Source of the DNA: Caballeronia sp. dw_19
Lineage (GTDB): Bacteria; Pseudomonadota; Gammaproteobacteria; Burkholderiales; Burkholderiaceae
Direction of reading: 5' to 3'
DNA length: 61,989 bases
NCBI RefSeq assembly: GCF_018449515.1
Contig: NZ_JAAVUQ010000046.1
Coordinates: 1-61,989 of the forward strand
The translations under genes were made by a program, and so were the position numbers. Below the pieces are notes generated by a model. The model saw only the letters and a program-made list of their open reading frames with translations, did not search any database and had not been told where the DNA came from. Shown here piece by piece: positions 59,649-61,989 of the stretch; position 1 is the stretch's first letter; each line of letters starts with the position of its first letter.

Positions 59649-60809
59649 CTAAACCAAGCGTGCGCCACGCGAACCATCGCGCCCGACAAACGCCGGACCG
59701 AGATCGCCAATCCCCTGGCATCCGAGCAGCCGCAGCGAAATCAGCATCTCGTCCATCATCAGCGCGAGCACTTCGCTGGCCCCGGCTGCTCCGCGCGAAG
59801 CGAGTCCATACAACGGAGCACGCCCGAGCAACACGCCGCGCGCGCCTAACGCGACCGCCTTCAGTGCATCGCTGCCGCGCCGCACGCCGCCATCGATAAA
59901 AATCTCCGTCTTTCCGCGTACCGCCGCAACGATTCCCGGCAGCAACTCCAATGGTGCGAACGTGCTCCCCAACTGCCGTCCCCCATGATTCGATATCACC
60001 ACGCCATCCGCGTCATGCGCCACGGCCAGCAGCGCGTCTTCCACACCCATGACGCCCTTGACGATCACCTTACCGCTCCAGTGTTGCCGTATCCACTCCA
60101 GATCCCGCCAGCCCAGCGTCAAGTCCATCTGCCGGCTCAGCATGGCGGCATGACGCGATAAATCCGCATGCTCGCCCACGCTCTTCGCGATGTTCTTCAA
60201 TTGCGGGGAACCCGCGCGCGCCATCTGCCAGCACCAATGCGGATGCGTCAGGCAATCGGCGAGAAGCCTGGGCGACAGGCGCAACGGCAAGCGGAAACCA
60301 TTGCGCGTGTCGTGATCGCGCTTGCCGTGCACGGGGACATCGACGGTGAGAACCAGCGTTGAATAACCCGCGGCCCCTGCGCGCCGCATCAAGTCTTCGG
60401 CAATGCCGCGATCCTGTTGCACGTAGAGCTGCATCCACAGGTCACCTTGCGGCGCGGCGGCGCGCACATCTTCCAGCAGCGACGTTGACGCTGTTGACAA
60501 CACGAACGGCAAGTTCGCGCGGCTCGCGGCTTGTGCGAGCAGTTCGTCGGCGCGCGGCCAGAAGAGTCCGTTCAGACCTGTCGGTCCCACGATCAGCGGC
60601 GCGGCCGCTTCGCGTCCGAAAAATTGCGTAGTGCTTGAACAGCGCGACACGTCGTTGAGCACACGGGGTTTGAACAGCCACTGCCCGTACTCGTCGATAT
60701 TGCGCCGCAACGCGTCGCCGTCTTCGGCGCCGCCCTCCAGGTAGTCGAACGCAAGCCGCGGCAGGCGCCGTTGTGCAGCGATCCGGTATTCAGCGACAGA
60801 GGCAAGCAT
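59649..60809 (-). CDS. FMN-dependent alpha-hydroxyacid dehydrogenase (lactate/mandelate type)
   Basis: A 386-residue FMN enzyme (LldD/mandelate dehydrogenase/glycolate oxidase family). Visible active-site marks: His275 and Arg278 in SNHGGRQL (the base and substrate-binding Arg), Arg164 in HGKRD, and the FMN phosphate region IDGGVRRGSD and LGRAPLYG. It should oxidise an L-2-hydroxyacid to the 2-oxoacid. The usual Asp after GGRQL is Gly here. The start at 60809 has GGAG 6 bp upstream. It is divergent from an IclR gene. Confidence 0.88.
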   Translation of the reverse strand: MLASVAEYRIAAQRRLPRLAFDYLEGGAEDGDALRRNIDEYGQWLFKPRVLNDVSRCSSTTQFFGREAAAPLIVGPTGLNGLFWPRADELLAQAASRANLPFVLSTASTSLLEDVRAAAPQGDLWMQLYVQQDRGIAEDLMRRAGAAGYSTLVLTVDVPVHGKRDHDTRNGFRLPLRLSPRLLADCLTHPHWCWQMARAGSPQLKNIAKSVGEHADLSRHAAMLSRQMDLTLGWRDLEWIRQHWSGKVIVKGVMGVEDALLAVAHDADGVVISNHGGRQLGSTFAPLELLPGIVAAVRGKTEIFIDGGVRRGSDALKAVALGARGVLLGRAPLYGLASRGAAGASEVLALMMDEMLISLRLLGCQGIGDLGPAFVGRDGSRGARLV

Positions 60810-60906
60810 CAATGCTCCACGAACTGGCAATCGACCATAAACGTGAGATTCGATTGCACTACAATTGAGATAATTACGATCCGATACCTTCAAAGCCCCC
60901 ACAAGC
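60810..60906. promoter_or_regulatory. Divergent promoter region, hydroxyacid dehydrogenase / IclR
   Basis: 97 bp with an AT-rich core (60845-60885) and a small inverted repeat ATTG-CACTA-CAAT at 60853-60865, a plausible part of an IclR site. Confidence 0.4.
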
Positions 60907-61734
60907 ATGTCCAAAAGCGCCGCTGGCACGCCCGAAGAGCCGAACGAAACGAGGGCCGCGCGCTCGTCGTTGTTCGTTGGATCGACTGAAAAAGCTTTCC
61001 AGGTCCTGCATGCTTTCGACGGTCCGAGCCGTCACATGACCCTCGTCGATATCGCCCGCGCGTCCGGTCTCGACCGCAGCGCGACGCAGCGCCTTGTTCA
61101 TACGCTCGAAGCGCTCGGCTACCTTTATCGCGTGCCCGAAACGCGCAACTACGGCCTGACGACGAAGGTGCTGCAGTTCTCGTACAACTACGTGCGGGCC
61201 AACGAACTGATCGACAAAGCCTCGCCGTATCTGCTCGATATCAGTCGTCGTCTTGGCGAAACCACCAACCTGCTGGAACTCGATGGCCACGAGATCGTGT
61301 TTGTTGCGCGCTTTCCGGGGCAGCATCTGGTGAACATCGACATTGTGGTTGGTGCTCGTTTGCCGGCCATGTTCACTGCTGCGGGCATAGCAATCCTTTC
61401 GCGTTTGTCGGACGAGCGCGTGCGCGAGATCCTGGCGCAAACACGGCTCGACCCGCTCACGCACTACACAGAAACCCATCCTGACAAACTGCTCGAACGC
61501 GTACGCAAGGTCGCGCGACGGGGTTACGCGGTGATTGAGAACGAGACGGTACTCGGCGATATTTCCGTCGCGGCGCCGGTCACGGATCACGGTGGTATGG
61601 CCGTTGCCGCGATCAATATTTCGGTGCCGACGTCGCGGTGGTCGATCGAACGGGTGGAAGCCGAACTCGCGCAGCATGTGCAGGTCGCTGCGACCTCGAT
61701 TTCGAAAGCGCGATTGGCGGGTTACAAGCGTTGA
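60907..61734 (+). CDS. IclR-family regulator
   Basis: A 275-residue regulator: N-terminal winged HTH (about residues 25-85: TLVDIARASGLDRSATQRLVHTL minus its ends) and an IclR effector domain (FTAAGIAILSRL, YAVIENETVLGDISVAAPV). It is divergent from the hydroxyacid dehydrogenase gene and probably controls it, sensing the acid or its oxoacid. Repeat copy D begins directly after its stop codon. Confidence 0.9.
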   Translation: MSKSAAGTPEEPNETRAARSSLFVGSTEKAFQVLHAFDGPSRHMTLVDIARASGLDRSATQRLVHTLEALGYLYRVPETRNYGLTTKVLQFSYNYVRANELIDKASPYLLDISRRLGETTNLLELDGHEIVFVARFPGQHLVNIDIVVGARLPAMFTAAGIAILSRLSDERVREILAQTRLDPLTHYTETHPDKLLERVRKVARRGYAVIENETVLGDISVAAPVTDHGGMAVAAINISVPTSRWSIERVEAELAQHVQVAATSISKARLAGYKR

Positions 61735-61749
61735 GGGGTTTTGGGGATT

Positions 61750-61989
61750 GGTCTTTGTTCGCACTTGGGGGTGATGGTGGGTTTTGGGGGGTTTGGGGGT
61801 TCTGGGCTTCTGGGGGCAAGGTCGGTTCTGGGGTTAGCGGTCGGGGTTGATGCCGGGTTGGTGCTTTCGGCCGTGGTGGTCTGCCTGAGTTGGATTTTCT
61901 CTTTATCACTATTAGCCACTGTGCGTGGCGGCACGTCATTTCTTTGTCCAAAGCGACAAAGAAACGAAGCAAAGAAAACGCTTTTAAAA
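61750..61989 (+). repeat. Dispersed repeat element, copy D (cut by window edge)
   Basis: Directly 3' of the IclR gene. Very G-rich for about 90 bp (61760-61845, tracts of 3-6 G), then one 39-40 nt unit (GGTCGGGGTTGATGCCGGG...), then the conserved core with the GACAAAGAAA arm, ending at the window edge in the sequence shared with copy B (AAAGAAAACGCTTT). Confidence 0.9.

Overview
The window reads as chromosomal DNA of a GC-rich betaproteobacterium of the Burkholderia/Paraburkholderia/Caballeronia group. The pointers are two Burkholderia-type 16-strand porins, a complete mdc malonate decarboxylase operon, many LysR/AraC/GntR/DeoR/IclR regulators beside single transporters, and dense catabolic gene content. 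No rRNA, tRNA, CRISPR array, prophage or complete insertion sequence is visible.

Layout. (1) 0.2-9.5 kb: a GntR regulator leads the malonate decarboxylase operon mdcABCDEGH on the minus strand, followed by a DeoR regulator. An MFS permease, presumably for malonate, is divergent, with a strong palindrome in the shared promoter. (2) 9.5-10.7 kb: two copies of a dispersed repeat in inverted orientation, abutting a truncated EamA transporter gene. (3) 10.9-16.5 kb: an SH3-domain exported protein, a GNAT acetyltransferase, a DinB-family protein, a citrate-synthase-like enzyme carrying an N-terminal DNA-binding domain, a decayed alcohol dehydrogenase gene and an AraC regulator. (4) 16.5-23.6 kb: a purine nucleoside/base module: MFS permease, adenosine-deaminase-family enzyme, AzgA-type purine permease, LysR regulator, Tat-exported nucleoside hydrolase and porin. 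(5) 23.8-26 kb: AraC regulator divergent from an aldo/keto reductase. (6) 26.1-34.9 kb: a GntR regulator divergent from a probable six-gene-scale catabolic unit: PLP aminotransferase (serine-glyoxylate type), large FAD/Fe-S 2-hydroxyacid dehydrogenase, ACS-type MFS carrier, crotonase and class III CoA-transferase. (7) 35-41 kb: EamA and LysE exporters, then a nucleotide-flavoured cluster (DUF4406, NudK-type NUDIX, DeoR regulator, HTH-nucleoside deoxyribosyltransferase fusion), a largely empty 1 kb and a glycine-zipper lipoprotein. (8) 41-49.5 kb: a decayed serine hydrolase gene, an orphan amino-acid-type ABC binding protein, a 983-residue autotransporter, a second porin, and an MFS carrier with its LysR regulator. 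(9) 50.7-55 kb: TetR regulator, alkyl-sulfatase and acyl-CoA ligase, a likely alkyl sulfate (detergent) degradation cassette flanked by related palindromes. (10) 55.4-61.7 kb: diguanylate cyclase, SnoaL-like protein, XRE regulator, YukJ/DUF2278 protein, PhnA-type zinc ribbon protein, FMN-dependent 2-hydroxyacid dehydrogenase and its divergent IclR regulator.

The most unusual structural signal is the dispersed repeat: four copies (both window ends, and an inverted pair near 10 kb), each directly 3' of a gene or gene fragment and always in the same orientation relative to it, with G-rich DNA, 39-40 nt tandem units and a conserved hairpin core. The most interesting protein-level signals are the two enzyme-HTH fusions (citrate synthase-like; nucleoside deoxyribosyltransferase), the uncharacterised GntR-controlled hydroxyacid/CoA cluster, and a 20-bp perfect palindrome placed like an operator in front of the SnoaL-like gene. 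All functional statements rest on reading the sequence and family knowledge; no database search was run.
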